Source of the DNA: Diphasiastrum complanatum
Taxonomy: Eukaryota > Streptophyta > Lycopodiopsida > Lycopodiales > Lycopodiaceae
Direction of reading: 5' to 3'
Length of the DNA stretch: 64,000 nt
NCBI GenBank assembly: GCA_029204225.1
Contig: CM055095.1
Coordinates: 76,836,471-76,900,470 of the forward strand
Positions 1-13,500 of this stretch are shown piece after piece. Every line of letters starts with the position of its first letter. Positions within the stretch are counted from its first letter, which is position 1. A program made the translations under genes and the position numbers. The notes beneath the pieces were generated by a model. That model was not told the origin of the DNA and searched no databases. It saw only the letters and a list, made by a program, of their open reading frames with translations.

Positions 1-1280
1 CACATAGTGGTATTTACAAGCAAAACCTCATTTAATTAATTGGAAGTACTAAACATGCTTACATTCTTTAGTATTTCTATGCTTATTAGAGTCAAATTTT
101 ATGGCCTCTTTATGTGTTGTGCCAATTTGCCATATTTATACTTGGCCTAGATACTTTTTGATTGACCTTTACCTACACTATACTAATTGGGGACTCCCCC
201 ATGAACATCAGATGGATTTGAGTCTTATAAGCCATAACTTTGTGGCTTCAACTTTCTTAATATCATGTACATTTTGTTTAAAATGACAAATAAGAGATGG
301 CACCGTCACGTTTTTATAAAAATTAAATCCTTGCAATAAACTAGTGGCTTCAAGTGGTTGAAATTTAGGCTTATATGAGTTGATTGCGGTTAAACTCGTT
401 CAGTCTTCCACTCCTTAGAACACAATTTTAACAACTGCACATGTTCCCCCTCGTAACAGTTTATTAACTTGTTTTGTTTTTTTTTCCTAAATGAGCTTAG
501 AGCACATCACGTACTACTAATTTTATGCACAAGTGCACATTGTGAGGTTGAACCTAACCCTGGAGCCAAGCCCTAAGTATGCCAATGGAGAAGTAGAAGC
601 GCTTTCTGCTCTATCAACATGGCAAAAATTTCTCTCTTGCCTTATTCATCTCACTATTCTTGACTTTGATGCTAGTTCGCACATCATACATTTATCTTTT
701 GTACACCAATATGAAATACGATTAATATTTATATAATGATATTGCCAATTTTAACTTCATACATTGATCCTTTGCGTACTATGAGATTAGAGCATCGTTT
801 AAATAATGATAGTACATGTTTGAACTTCATACATTTATCTTTTGCATACCAACCAAACTTCATACATTTATCTTTTGTGTACGAACATGAGATAAGATCA
901 TTGTGTATATAATTATAGCCTCAAAAGTTTGAGCTTAATTTAAGGATTTTATTTTATATATAGGGAGTTATGACTATTTGCTAAGAGAGACATAAGCTTT
1001 TTCTATAGCAATTTATTGATAACATCTCAATACCATACTCATGTTCCATATTTACACTACACATCCATTTACAACCCGTCTTAGGCCTATAATCATAATT
1101 TAGTACAAAGATCCTAAGTTTTGGAGCTTGCAATTTAATATTGAGTTGATTTCTACGAATGCACATTATCAAATTTTGAGGTGGGAGGACCGGAGGTGGG
1201 TTTCCTTTGCCACACCAACGCTCTTATGACTAGGATGCACCAATATGAATTGTTTCAAGATGAAGTACTAAGTGCCTGTC
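1..1280. other. AT-rich flank without a recognisable gene
   Basis: No reading frame here looks coding. Between about 680 and 930 a short phrase (catacatttatcttttg) recurs three times with diverged surroundings, so this part is an old degenerate tandem repeat. The rest shows nothing I can name. Confidence 0.6.
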
Positions 1281-1288
1281 CCCAAGGG

Positions 1289-1446
1289 TCACCTGGGATT
1301 AGAAGGTGGGCTGAGCCCCTCTTTCATTGAACACTCAATTAGGTTTTAGGCACGAACTTGTGCCTCGGATAGATCACCTAGGATTTAGAACGTGGGCCGA
1401 GGCCCGAGCCCCTTTTCCATTAAACACCCAATTAAGTTCTAGGCAT
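1289..1446. repeat. Degenerate tandem duplication, about 85-bp unit
   Basis: A block beginning tcacctgggattagaa at 1289 and ending ttttaggca is repeated from 1374 (tcacctaggatttagaa to ttctaggca). The two copies differ by substitutions and small indels, so the duplication is old. No coding potential. Confidence 0.6.
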
Positions 1447-1585
1447 CTACAACCCCCCATTCTCTCAAAGGAGTCACACATCATATTCACCCAGTCAATG
1501 GCTATTCAAGCTATGAAATGGCAGCTCAGATCATGGATACTAAGAAGGTGATAAAGGGTAAACCACCATAATGTACTATATATAC

Positions 1586-1640
1586 CTGGTGGGGCACGTG
1601 CAGCGGTGCAGGGTTCGATCCCAGGGAAAGGCGTTATTTA
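1586..1640 (+). other. Possible tRNA-derived SINE fragment (B-box-like)
   Basis: The phrase gggttcgatccc at 1611 matches the RNA polymerase III B box (GGTTCGANNCC), with a tRNA-like upstream stretch. The T-arm does not fold well and no full cloverleaf can be drawn, so a SINE fragment is more likely than a tRNA gene. Weak evidence only. Confidence 0.22.
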
Positions 1641-1683
1641 TTTCTTATAAAAGAATTGGCTGGCCTTAACGAATTAGCATTAA

Positions 1684-1745
1684 TATATAAATTATCGTAT
1701 TAGAGCTCGCCACGTGGGCTCCATAACCCCCGGAGAGCCGTCACA
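1684..1745 (+). promoter_or_regulatory. Candidate promoter: TATA box and G-box
   Basis: TATATAA at 1684-1690 is followed by a G-box core CACGTG at 1711-1716, and then by an abrupt change to GC-richer sequence with a (CG)n run near 1897-1912. This pattern suits a plant core promoter and 5' leader for the gene whose coding exons start at 3262. The transcription start and any leader intron are inferred, not seen. Confidence 0.3.
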
Positions 1746-3261
1746 TGACGGGCCTGGTGGGTGAAGTTTTCTTACAGATTTGTCATGTTATCGTTCGTCA
1801 TGGAGACGGGCAGCCGGCGGTTGACCGTAGGGATGGACCGCTTCCGTGGGCTTTTGACGGGTCCCTTGACGGGCTAGTGACGGTCTCCTCGCTCTTGCGC
1901 GCGCGCGCGCGCTGCCGTCTCGTCGAAGCTAATCGATCAATAATGTATCGATATCGATCACAACAAGAGAGAACGAAAACTAATGGATCGATCGAAAATT
2001 TTGGTTTAGATGCATCAGTTTCGATTATCGATTCCATCAGTGCAGATTTACGATCGGGGCTAATTTGCTGCCTGTTTGGACATATCGGCCATCGCTTTCT
2101 TGTGTTGTTGCATCTTTTATATTATTATGGCAGGGAGGTGGATCTTGGAACGGCTCTTGCCTCTCAGGCCTTCAAATGCGTTGTCCAGATCTAGAAGCTT
2201 CACGACATCTTAAGTTTCGGTGTGTGCCTATCTAATTTTTGTTGAATTTTGTCGAGATTTACTCTCTATGGCCGTTCTGTTTCCATGGATCTTGCTTTGT
2301 GGTTCTTGCGGTTCCCAAGTTATTAGGACGGTGATGTTACGTCGTATTATGGCAAAAAGGTTGAAGATGCTCCTGCTAAAGACGGTTTAATCTTGCGAGG
2401 TTGATTTGTTCAGTTTTTAGACGAAGCTTGGTTGCTTGCAGAGGTAAATGGGCAGAGTCACGGAATTAGGTTGGATTTAGATATCCGGCACTGAAATCCT
2501 GAAATTTATGTTTTATATTTCTATAGCTAGCTGGTGAAAATTTTCAACCTCGCTAATCGAAGCGGCTTCGTTCTTCGTTGCTTAGAGAGTGTGACAGTTT
2601 TTTATGTATTTCACCTCTGCTATTGAACATTCTAAGCAGGAAATTTTTTGGGTGTATTTTCAAGATATCCTCATTCCAGAAGTCCATTTTTGTGCACGTG
2701 CCCCGTTTGCGAGGACGTAATTTGATATTTATCACCTTTATCGACGTTGCCTTCCGTATCTCAATGCCGTTTGAAGCCATTCATCCTGATTCGCTAGAAT
2801 TAGCTATGTGAATATCCACTTCATTAGAACAATGCTAAACTTTTCATATAAGCCTTGATTGTCACATATTTTGGTAAATTAACGCTTACGTCCGGCTCAG
2901 ACTGGCTTCAATGTAGCGGGCTCCTTCTTCAGAGTTTCAAAATGCTTAGGCATCAATTTGAATTTGTAAATTGTGAGGTTCAAATAATCTCCAGTAAAAC
3001 TAGTCTATATGCTATTGACTTTTGTATGGCAAAGTGGGAATTCCATTTTGCAAAGGAGCAAATGTCTTTTGAACACAACGTCTCTGTATTTCAACTTTTG
3101 TTTAGCTTTGTTTTCTAGTTATCTTTTTTCTTTATGGTTTTTTGAGCAGTTATTCAGTAGGTGGCCTCAAATCTTATTCTTTGTTCAACTTGCCTCATTT
3201 GTTTCCATAGTTTGGTACGTGTTATACAAGCACGCTTCTCTTCTGGATTTGTACAAAGAAT

Positions 3262-3346
3262 ATGCAAGGAGGATCGCCTGCCGTGCCTCTGGTTGGAGAA
3301 CAGAAGCCCCTAGATAAGCCCTTTTCAGCAGAACCCGCCAGTGAAG
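3262..3346 (+). CDS. Exon 1 of the unknown four-exon gene
   Basis: From ATG at 3262 the frame reads MQGGSPAVPLVGEQKP and ends PASEG across a splice junction at 3346/3347 (donor gtagtc). An in-frame stop lies upstream, so this ATG is the likely start unless an unseen leader exon supplies another. The exon leaves one base of a split glutamate codon. Confidence 0.5.
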
Positions 3347-6300
3347 GTAGTCTACACTTCAGATATGACTTGCCAGGGAGTTCGTATTCTTTTGCGATAG
3401 AGGTAGACCTGTTTATATTATGGAAGACCTACATTTGATGTTAGACCATCTACTTCCTAAAGTGTGTAGTGAAGCATTACCTTTTTTTTCTGAGGTGCCA
3501 AAGAAAATGTTCATGAAATTCTTCCTGATTGACAGAATTCTGAAGAACAAAGAGGTTCATACATGAAGAAGTTAGTTTGAGATGGTTAAGGATGCAATCG
3601 CTTCAGGATGTTAAGAGCTTCGAGCTGCTTTTAGGTTTCAATATTGGTTGAAAGAAAAAATAATGAACTAACTTATTCTGTTCAGAACATGTTAATCGAG
3701 AGGAAGTGGGAGATGGCAAGAATGCAGAGATTCGTCCGAGTTTGAGAAGCCCTGCAAGAATTGAAATAGAACCATCTGAAAGTCTTTCTACTGTAAGATA
3801 TTTGCTGCTTTCCCTCAAATCTTACCGTATGCATCTCCAAAGTTTTTTTTGCTAGTGCTTCAATATTTATACTTCGCTATGTTGGTGTGGTTATAGAAGT
3901 TAAATTGCATATTATTTGGAGACAGTCCCCACTTGTGCTTATTCGTCTTCTGACCATGTGATGCTTGACATAACGTTGTGCTTTGATTTGTAGCCTTGGA
4001 TTTGATTGTTTTGGAGATCTTGTTGTATAATAAGCCTGTATAGTGTATGTTCCCATCTAAAACACCATATTTCACATCCCAAGATTATGTCTAACGTGTT
4101 AATGATCGAACAATGGATTAGATTCGTGACCAACAAAAGACTTCACCAAGCTGTCCAGTGTGGAAGCTTTTGACTTGTATATTCTAGACCATATAGTTAC
4201 CACAAATCTTTCAAAGGCTTTGGAATGTTTTCATCATTTTATTCGATGCAAGGCTTAAATTTTTATTTTCCTTCCAACCAAAATTTTGACTTTTTCAGAA
4301 TAGTATAATCATGTTGAAAGGAGCTCAAAGAGATTTAGGTTTTTATAGAAAAGGACATTACACAATGTATACTTTTTTTGATAGATGCAAACTTTGATGC
4401 ATGCTTGTTAATAGCTACGATATACACTTTTTGGATCCATTTGAGTGATTTCCATTCTTATTAACTTTCTAATAATAATTTCAAACCACACGTTCAGATT
4501 GTCAGAGAATTGGCAAAACACTAATCTGACAAGCACACACACTCACCAAAAGCTGTACTCCAAAGAAGGGGTAATACTTTGTTACTTTTCTCCACACCAA
4601 ACTGGAATATATACAGTAAGTACATTTTTTGAAGGGCAGTCCTGCGTGGTAAGGTTGTCGTTGGCGGGACCAAGTCTCGACACCTATGCCAGTACGTAGC
4701 ACATACATGGCTATACTAGACTGTCCTCTACTTCTTACTAGACCATGAAAAGCAACCATTACCAATGTGAAAAACATAACCTAAAGTAGAGTGCCTCTCA
4801 TCCATGATTCCACCCCAATTTGCATCGACATTGCCTTCAGGTTTCACATGGTTACCATCACTGGAATAGGACAAGCCGCGCCCTTACATAGCATAAATTG
4901 ACTTACTAGACCCACGACATAACAAGTCTCAGGTCTAGTAGTTGTGAGATAGATAAGACTTCCCACTAATGAACGATACTCAGTAGTGTGAAATCTCGAG
5001 TAACTCACCAGCATACTTTGTCTGGGTAAGTGCCCCTTGCGAGACTTCCACACCTAAGCAGTAATGCATCGTATCCAGATTTGTCATGTCAAATTCCCTG
5101 CAGAGATTTGATTTGACTTCCTTCACCAGATTATCATCATTACTAGCAATGATCAGATCATTCACATAAAGTACTACTAAAAGTATAGAACCATCCTTGA
5201 TAAGGTTGTATAGATTGCAAGCTGATGAAGCACGCACAAAATCTTGGCTTATGAAATACTCATCAATGCGTCGATAGCAAGCACGAGGAGATTGCTTCAA
5301 GCCATACAAAGCTTTAGGCTGTGTCATATATATTTCTTCATCCAAAGTGCCATTAAGAAATGCAGATTTAACATCCATTTGATGAACGTCACATCCAAAC
5401 TTAGCTGCTAAGGCAAACAAAAATCTCAAAGTAGTCCACTTCGCAACTGGTGCAAATGTCTCCTCATAATCTATTTCCCTACTTTGAGCATAGCCTTTAA
5501 CAAGCAGTCTTGCCTTATATATGGCAATAGATCCATCTACATGATATCTAATTCTATACACCCACTTATTCCCAATAGGTTTCTTACCTATAGGGAGATC
5601 CGCAAGTTCCCATGTGTTGTGCTTTTTGATGGACTCCCATCTCGTCTGCCATCGCCTTTTGCCAAACTTTGCTCTTTGTCACTTCTTCGGACTTAGCAGG
5701 TTCATAAGATTTCTTAATTTCTGTCATAAGAGCATAGTTTACGTGGAACCTTTTTGGAGGTCCTCACTTCCTCATGGATCTTCTGATCTCTCCTTCATGG
5801 CTTGTGGATGGCACTTCTTTTGCACCCCCTTGTACCAGCTTCTCATACCATTTTGGTACTTTATGTTGAGGTGATATGCTCCTTGGTGAGTATGTGTCCG
5901 AAATTCTTCTCCTTCATTTTTTCACTTGCAAATTGTTTGTTGAATTGTGAATATTCATCACGATTTGGCGCATCATCCATCCCAATCTCTTGATCAGATC
6001 AATTATCCTGTTTTGCAGCCTCTCCATCCTAAATAGCTTCGTTATCTTAGCCTTCAAGATTTAGTAGGAGATCCTGAGTTTGCTCTTTAGGCATTTGGCA
6101 AATCTTGTCATCAGAATAATCATGCAATTCATCAAAAATGACACACGTGATACGATAGTCTTGCTGGATTTTGGATCGTAACACATGTAGCCTTTGACTC
6201 TATCGTCATACCCAACAAAGATAGTTTCAAGGATTTTATATCTAGCTTCTTCCTCGTTTTGTCAGCTGTATGAACAAAGGCCTGCATCCAAACACTTTCA

Positions 6301-7533
6301 AATCAAATACCTTGGGTTTGTCACCTGTGAATGCCTCATACGGTGTTATTTTTGGAATTGCAACTGTAGGACTTTGATTTTGAAGGAAATTTGCAGTCAG
6401 TAATGATCTTGAAGTTATGATCAATATCTTTTATCGAGCACCTGTCCTTGATAAATTCCACCTTCAAGTGTTGATTTGTCATAACTCCAACCAATAGTAG
6501 GTTCTTCTTCAAATTAGGCACATAAAGTACGTTTTGATTATCCGCACCTTACTATTGCTAGCTTGATGGGAATGGCCCCGATGTCCTTGATATGATACTC
6601 CCTTGTGCAACCTTGTCACCTCCTTCAATCATATTTAATTGATGGAATCAATCTCGGTTGCTAGTCACGTGTCTAGTTGCCCCTGAATCTATATGATGAT
6701 AGAACAGAGATAAAAGTATTTGAGATCTCACCATCACCATCTTAGAAAAGATTGCCCGAGTCCTTTAGTTTGCCGTGTTTGATGTTGGCCATCTTCTTTC
6801 GACAATCTTTGTCCCAATGTCCAGGTTTGTGGCAATAGAAGCACTTGCCCTTTTTCTTTTTCTTCTTTTCAGAAGACTCGGCCTGATCATCAGAAGTGTT
6901 CTTGTTCCATTTATTCTTCTTTTTATGTTTACCCTTGTCATTCCTCCTCCTGATACCAACGGGGTTGTCTTAGTTGGTTAGCTTGACATCCAAAGTTTCT
7001 TTGGTCTCAGGTTCGAGCCTCCCCTTGGAAACCAAGAAGCATTCCTCCTCCTGGAACCTAATTCCATGCAGCTCCTCAAATATAGGTAATCTCTCCTCGC
7101 TGCAATGCCATTGACAAAGGTTTGAAATTCTTCTCTCAACCCATTTATTTAGTTTGAACAAGTTCCATATCCCTTACTGCTTCTCCAATAGAATGAAGTT
7201 CATCTTCTAGCGTCTTTACGCGCATAAAATATCTCGTCATATTCTCGTTGGTCTCCATCCGGATATTGCTCATTTGCTTTTAAGAAACAAAATGTGCTAC
7301 ATTCCGACGACATTCTTGGATTGTCACATTGGCATGAAACTTCATTATTTAATGCAGTGGATTTCATGATTGTACATTTACTAGGAACTTTAGGTTGGGG
7401 ACAAGTGGTGTGGTGTTTCCCATTATCCTTTAGCGCTAGGGTATCATACCTCCTTTCTATTGTGCTTTTGGATGGCTTTGTGTGGCACTATCGTGTTGTT
7501 GATCAAGAAGGCTGGCTCAATTGATAGAGCTTT

Positions 7534-7573
<40 letters not shown>

Positions 7574-10500
7574 GACAAAAGACCGCTTACTTTTAGTCTC
7601 TGGCAGAGAAACTCATCGATTCCTTGGACTCCTCTTCTTCCACCTTCTTCTGGAAGATGTTTTCTAATCTTGGATTGACATCAAATCTTGGATTGACTAT
7701 GCTGCAAAACTTTATATTGTTGACCATCCTTCCATCTCTCTCTCACTGCGACCATCAGAATTCACCCTTTTCACTCCGTCCATGATTGAAGAACCATCAA
7801 ACATGGTCAAACCCATAAAGCCATTGATGTTGACTCTCTAAGTATGGACTTTCTAAAACCTATCACTCATGTTGTTGCTCCATATATCTCCCACGTTTTT
7901 AACCAATCTGTTATTTTTGGCCTTCCCACACCTTGGTGTACTAACCTTTTGCACCCTATACTTAAGACTGGTGATTCTCTGAATGTAGACAACTATCACA
8001 CTCTTATGGTTAGCCACACTATGGCTAAGCTCTATGGCTCGGTCATGCAGTCTATCATCAGCTCTAATGCGGAGACAGAGGAATTTACGCTATGGGATAG
8101 GCAGGTTTTAGAGCAGGCTACTCCACAACTGACCAGATATTCATACTAAGATGTATCATTGAGGCGGCGAAGTCCAGGAAACAAAAAGTCTATTGCTGCT
8201 TTGTGGACTTCTGCAAAGCATTTGATTCGGTTCCGAGACACTTGTTGCTCCAGCGTTTGGTATCTCTTGATTTTTCACAGGAGGTCATTGCTGCTATCAT
8301 CACACTATACGAGAGAGTTTTGGCCCGTTTCCGAGATGGAGATGGATGGTCTTCATATATTCATAGTACGGTCGGAGTGAAGCACGAGTGTCTTTTGTCA
8401 CCCACCCTATTTGCTCTATACATTGACGACCTTGAGTGGATCATTTGGGAGAAGGTGGAGATGGTTGTCCTTTAGCAGATATTGTTATCCCTATCCTTCT
8501 TTATGCAGATGATGTGGTTCTATTATCTAGTTCGGCTGTAGGACTTTAGCGACATCTGGATGCCTTATATACTTTTTGTCAGATATGGGGGCTGATGGTG
8601 AACATTGGTAAGACTAAGGTTATGGTGTTTTACACCAACAGATAACATATGAGAGACACTATGTTTTATTATGATGGACAACTTCTAGAGATAGTGGCAT
8701 CTTACACATACTTGGGTGTTCTCTTCTCTGGTCCATTGCTATCTTTCAGACCAGCTGCATTGGCTAGGCTCCGCAAGGGGTTTGGTTAAAATTCTTGAAA
8801 AATTTGTAGCTCCCTGTAGAACTTATCGTAGACCATCAAAGAGGTGCTATCTTCTCTAAATTAAACATTGGTAAGACTAAGGTTATGGTGTTTTACACCA
8901 ACAGACAACATATGAGAGACACTATGTTTTATTATGATGGACAACTTCTAGAGATAGTGGCGTCTTACACATACTTGGGTGTTCTCTTCTCTGGTCCATT
9001 GCTATCTTTCAGACCAGCTGCATTGGCTAGGCTCCGCAAGGGGCTTGGTTAAAATTCTTGAAAAATTTGTAGCTCCCTGTAGAACTTATCGTAGACCATC
9101 AAAGAGGTGCTATCTTCTCTAAATTAAGTGAACCACATTATAAGTTGACTTTTGATGCATAGTCATTATCTGACTCCGTTGATTGACTAATTGAAGAACG
9201 AGAAGAATAAGTAGACCAACAATAAAATCCATAGAGGTGCCTTTACACCTTTCTGTAGGCGTCTCAAATGGATGCAACAAACCTGGAGGACTTACTCTCA
9301 ACCTTGTTCACCTAAGAAATGTCCGAAAACTCTCGTCTGCAATGGGTGCACCACATTATGCATTCAATTTGTAGGACCTAGATACTTGGCTATCAATCAC
9401 AGACATTGCAGCAATCAATCAGACAAACAGATGTAGCGCAATAATCAATAAGTGGAAGCACAAACTGTATTTTTGTATTTGATTTGTTTGAGAGTGAGTC
9501 GGCAGTGTCGCGCTCGTTGGCGGCCTGACGCTCCTCTTACAATGCTGTATTTGCTACTTGCAGATCTCTATTGTATATTCTACCTCATATTATCTTCTGA
9601 TTTCTAACCTTTACTTATGCCCCACCAGGTGAGATTACAAGATAGATTAACAATCATTACAAGAGAGGTTTACGCTAAATCATTGGTTAATTAACTCTCT
9701 GGTAATGTTACTTTTTACAGCTGAGCGTGACATTTGGCGGCTTTACGCCCCCGACAAGCTAGAGGCCGATAGTTCGACTTGCCCGACGAGTCGTTCTGCT
9801 CAACGTCTGGCTTTAGCACTTGGTTGGGGTTCGATTATTTGGTGTCGATGGCTTCCAATACGTTGGCCCCTTCGGGGAATGTAGGAGAAGGGTTGCATGA
9901 GTTCACCATCTCCAACACTCCCTCTTGAACAGTGCAACCTTTCTTTTGTTATCCAATTCCTAGTGATCTTCTGTGTTTGTGTAAACAGTGGCTTGTCCAG
10001 CGGCTTCGTTAGCAAATTTGCAATTCAACACTGAGCTCTCCTTTCGAGATCAGATCTCGAACATGATGAGGACTGAGACGCTTCTTACAGGTCCGGCCGA
10101 TCGCTGCTCTGCATACTATCTGTTACGGACTTGCTGTCGTCTTTGCAGCTCGCCCAACTTGCATCACTATAGTGTTGCAGCATAAATTCATAAAGTTTAG
10201 CAAACAACTGGTGATGAACAAGCAATTGAAAAACAGATGAAAGATCTAACACATGCTCATCAAGAGTCTTACTAAAAACAAGAATATCATCAAAATAAAC
10301 TAAAACACAACGACGAAGGAGAGGACGCATGATGTTATTCATCACATTCTGGAACGTAGGTGGACCATTAGTAACACCAAAAGGAAGAACACGAAACTCA
10401 TACAAACCAAGATGGGTACGAAACGCAGTCTTGTGTTCGTCCGAAGGATGCATCCTAATCTGATGATAGCCGGAACGTAAGTCTATCTTAGAGAAAAGAT

Positions 10501-13500
10501 GAGAGGTGCCTAACTGGTCAAAGAGATCATCCATGTGAGGAATAGGATACTGGTTACGGATGGTCAACTTATTGAGGGCACGATAATCAATGCAGAGGCG
10601 TTTGGAACCATCTTTCTTACTGACAAGGAGAACAGGGGCACCAAAAGGACTGTGACTAGGAACAATAAGGCCCTGATCTAGTAAAGCAGTAATCTGAAGC
10701 TCAACCTCATCACGCTCAGACTCAGACATACGGTAAGGAGGCCGGGAGGGAGGAGCAGAACCAGGACGCAAATCAATATGGTGGTTCACATCACGTAATG
10801 GTGGTAGCGTCGTAGGTTCTGAAAAGACAAATGCATACTGATGTAATAAGTCAGAGATCACCTGAGGAACAACTGCTTGAGGAGAGGTAGTCACTGGAGA
10901 ATCTGCTACAGCACGCTGAACACATAATAAAGCTGCACAATGAGCCTTAGGTAGGCTGTGGATAAACTGCTTCCCGCTGATCAGCTGGAAATCTGCCCGA
11001 GAATCAATACCAGCAAGTGAGTGGGTCACTGCATCATGAACAAATGTCAATGTCTGCTGAGCCAGGTCCAAAGTAACCGCTCCCAATGAAGCAAACCAAT
11101 CAGCACCAAGGATAAGGTCATAGCGCTCCAGAGGAATGATATAAAGATCTGCCTGTCCAGAAAAATCACCAATGCGGTAGGGTAATCCCTGAAACATCTG
11201 AGAACTAGGAAATGAGTGAGAACTGGCAACCTCGACTGTGAGAGGCTGTGGAGCAGGAATAGGTGAAGCGCGTATCCGGCTGAGAACATAACTGCTGATA
11301 AAGGAATGAGTGCTGCCGGTATCAACTAAAGCAATATACTCACGACCAGTAATGCGCACACGTAGCCGAATGGAGCGAGGAGCGGGGCACCCTGTCCAGG
11401 TAGCATAAGCAAGCTGAGCATGGCAAGTAGCAGGAAGTAGATCAGTAGAAGGCTCAGGAGATAGATCAGGCTCATCATATATGAATGTAGATATCGGACT
11501 CATCTGGGGTAGTGCCCTCATGGTAGAAAACAGCAGTAGAAGTAGGCAGGGGCTGGCGGCAATCACGGGCAATGTGGTTAGGACTCTTACAACGAAAGCA
11601 AAGACGCTTCTGCTGAATGTCAGCAAACTCTGCAAACGTGTAACGTCGGACAAAAGCAGGACGAGGAGGCGGAGGGCGAGGAGCGGAGAAGTAAGAGAAC
11701 AGGTCGGGACGACAATGGATGGGGCAGATGGGGCCGGAGATGGTAGAGGTGAAGGAGATGGACGGGGTCGGGAAAAGCGAAAGGGAGCAGGATCAGGGTA
11801 CTTATGCTGTAAAGTACTAGCAAGGGACATGGCCTCAACAAGTGTGGGTGGACGGAAAGAAGAGACATCGTATCGTAGAGCACCACGAAGTCCAGCAATG
11901 TAGCGAGAAATAAGCTCGGTGGGCTGAAGATCTGAAAAGAGGTAGGAATGGTCCATAAACTGATCTGTATAGGAAGAAAGATCACTAGTCTGAGTAAGAC
12001 TACGGAATATATCACGCTGGCGGCTCAGCCACTGAGGGTGGCAGCACGTCCATCTACATGTAAGGCGGTTAACTGGATCTTCTGAGGATCAGTCTTAGGG
12101 TAAATCTGAAAATAAGTATCAAGCTTTGCAAACCAATTCTCTAACAAGTTCCCGTCAGAGGAACCAGAATAGGTGGCAAGCTGTACCCGATCACGAAAAT
12201 CTCAAGCAAAATGTGTCGTGGAAAATGTGACTCAGGAGCTGTAGGACGTAAAAAACCGGGTGGTGGGTTAGGTGGAAAGTGAGGCCCACCGCCAAAGGAA
12301 GTAGACGAGGATGGAAGTCCAAATGGAGACCCAAATGATGAATGAACAGGGGCTTTGCCAGGTCCATGTGGCTGTAAGGAATCAATCTGTGACTGCATAG
12401 TGGCAAAGCCGGTCTGTAGAGTGGTAAAACCGGTCATCATTTGGTCCAAACGACTATTGAGGAGAGTAAGAGAGTCACGCATATCAGCAAACTGTTCATC
12501 TAAAGGTCCAAAATGACTCGCAGGTGTAGTGGGTGAGCTAGCCATGAGGAAGAAAAAGTAAGCGAGAAAAGAAATGAGAGGACATAAGTCGTCACAACAG
12601 GCACGCCAATGAAAAGACACAATAGAACTCGCGATGTAAGATGATCGGAAAGGACAACTAAGTAAGAAATACCTCGTAACCGCAACCGGAAGTGAGCTAA
12701 AAAATAGCGGCGATATGTCGAGGTACCGGGCAGCCTCCAAAAAAGATGCTAAGGGCCCGACAACGTGGAGTAAACGGTGGGTAAAAGTATGGGAGACAAT
12801 AATGGACTATAGGGCTGGAAAGGGAGCAGCCAAGGAAAGGAAGTGATAACAAAAAGGAGGTATGGGCAACGAGGAAACAAGGCTGAAAAATCAGAGATCG
12901 CCCTTCAAGGGTAAAAAAAAAGTTTGCGATAAAGACGGGGAGCAATCCCGATGCGCGATGAAGTTGGGTGGGAGTGGCTTTCTAAGCATCTAGGCGTGTT
13001 TGTATTGTCTGGGGTAGAGTTGCGAACACGCAGTGTAGGAGGGTGAGCTGAAATTGAGGCGGATGTAGGGCGCCAGCTATGGTGGAGTGTGGGCGTCCAA
13101 GAGAGGTAGTAAACGGCAAAAAAAAATTTCCGGGGTAGGGTTGCGAACACAGACAGCAGTGTAGGAGGGTGAGCTGTTGCTCCAGTTGTTACTACACCAG
13201 ATGCTGTTCCAGTTGATCCTCCAGGGCTTGCTGTTACTTGATCCAGTCCTTTATGGCAGTTGGGTCTTATTTTTGTGTCGGGGAGAGTTATGGACTCGGC
13301 TCATTACATTCGCCATGTCCATTTACATTTACTTTACTTTATGCATAGGCAGGCTTTGGGCCCTTTTTTATTCATTATTTGACATTTAGACTATATGGTT
13401 GGCCTTGGGCCCTATTATTGACATTTAGACCATATTATTGGCCTTGGGCCCTATGATTCACTATATTGGTTATTTGGTCATATTACTGAGAGTGGGGGCC

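Noticed and set aside
1605-1630. tRNA gene suggested by the B-box-like GGTTCGATCCC
   Set aside because: No acceptor stem, anticodon arm or paired T-arm can be drawn; kept only as a weak SINE hint.
1745-2194. 149-codon frame near the putative promoter
   Set aside because: Composition is not protein-like, it includes translated CG repeats, and it does not connect to the downstream exons; more likely leader.
11047-12015. Several frames of 90-140 codons on both strands
   Set aside because: They are shadows of the Gypsy gag-protease region; the authentic frames carry the knuckle and DTG motifs.
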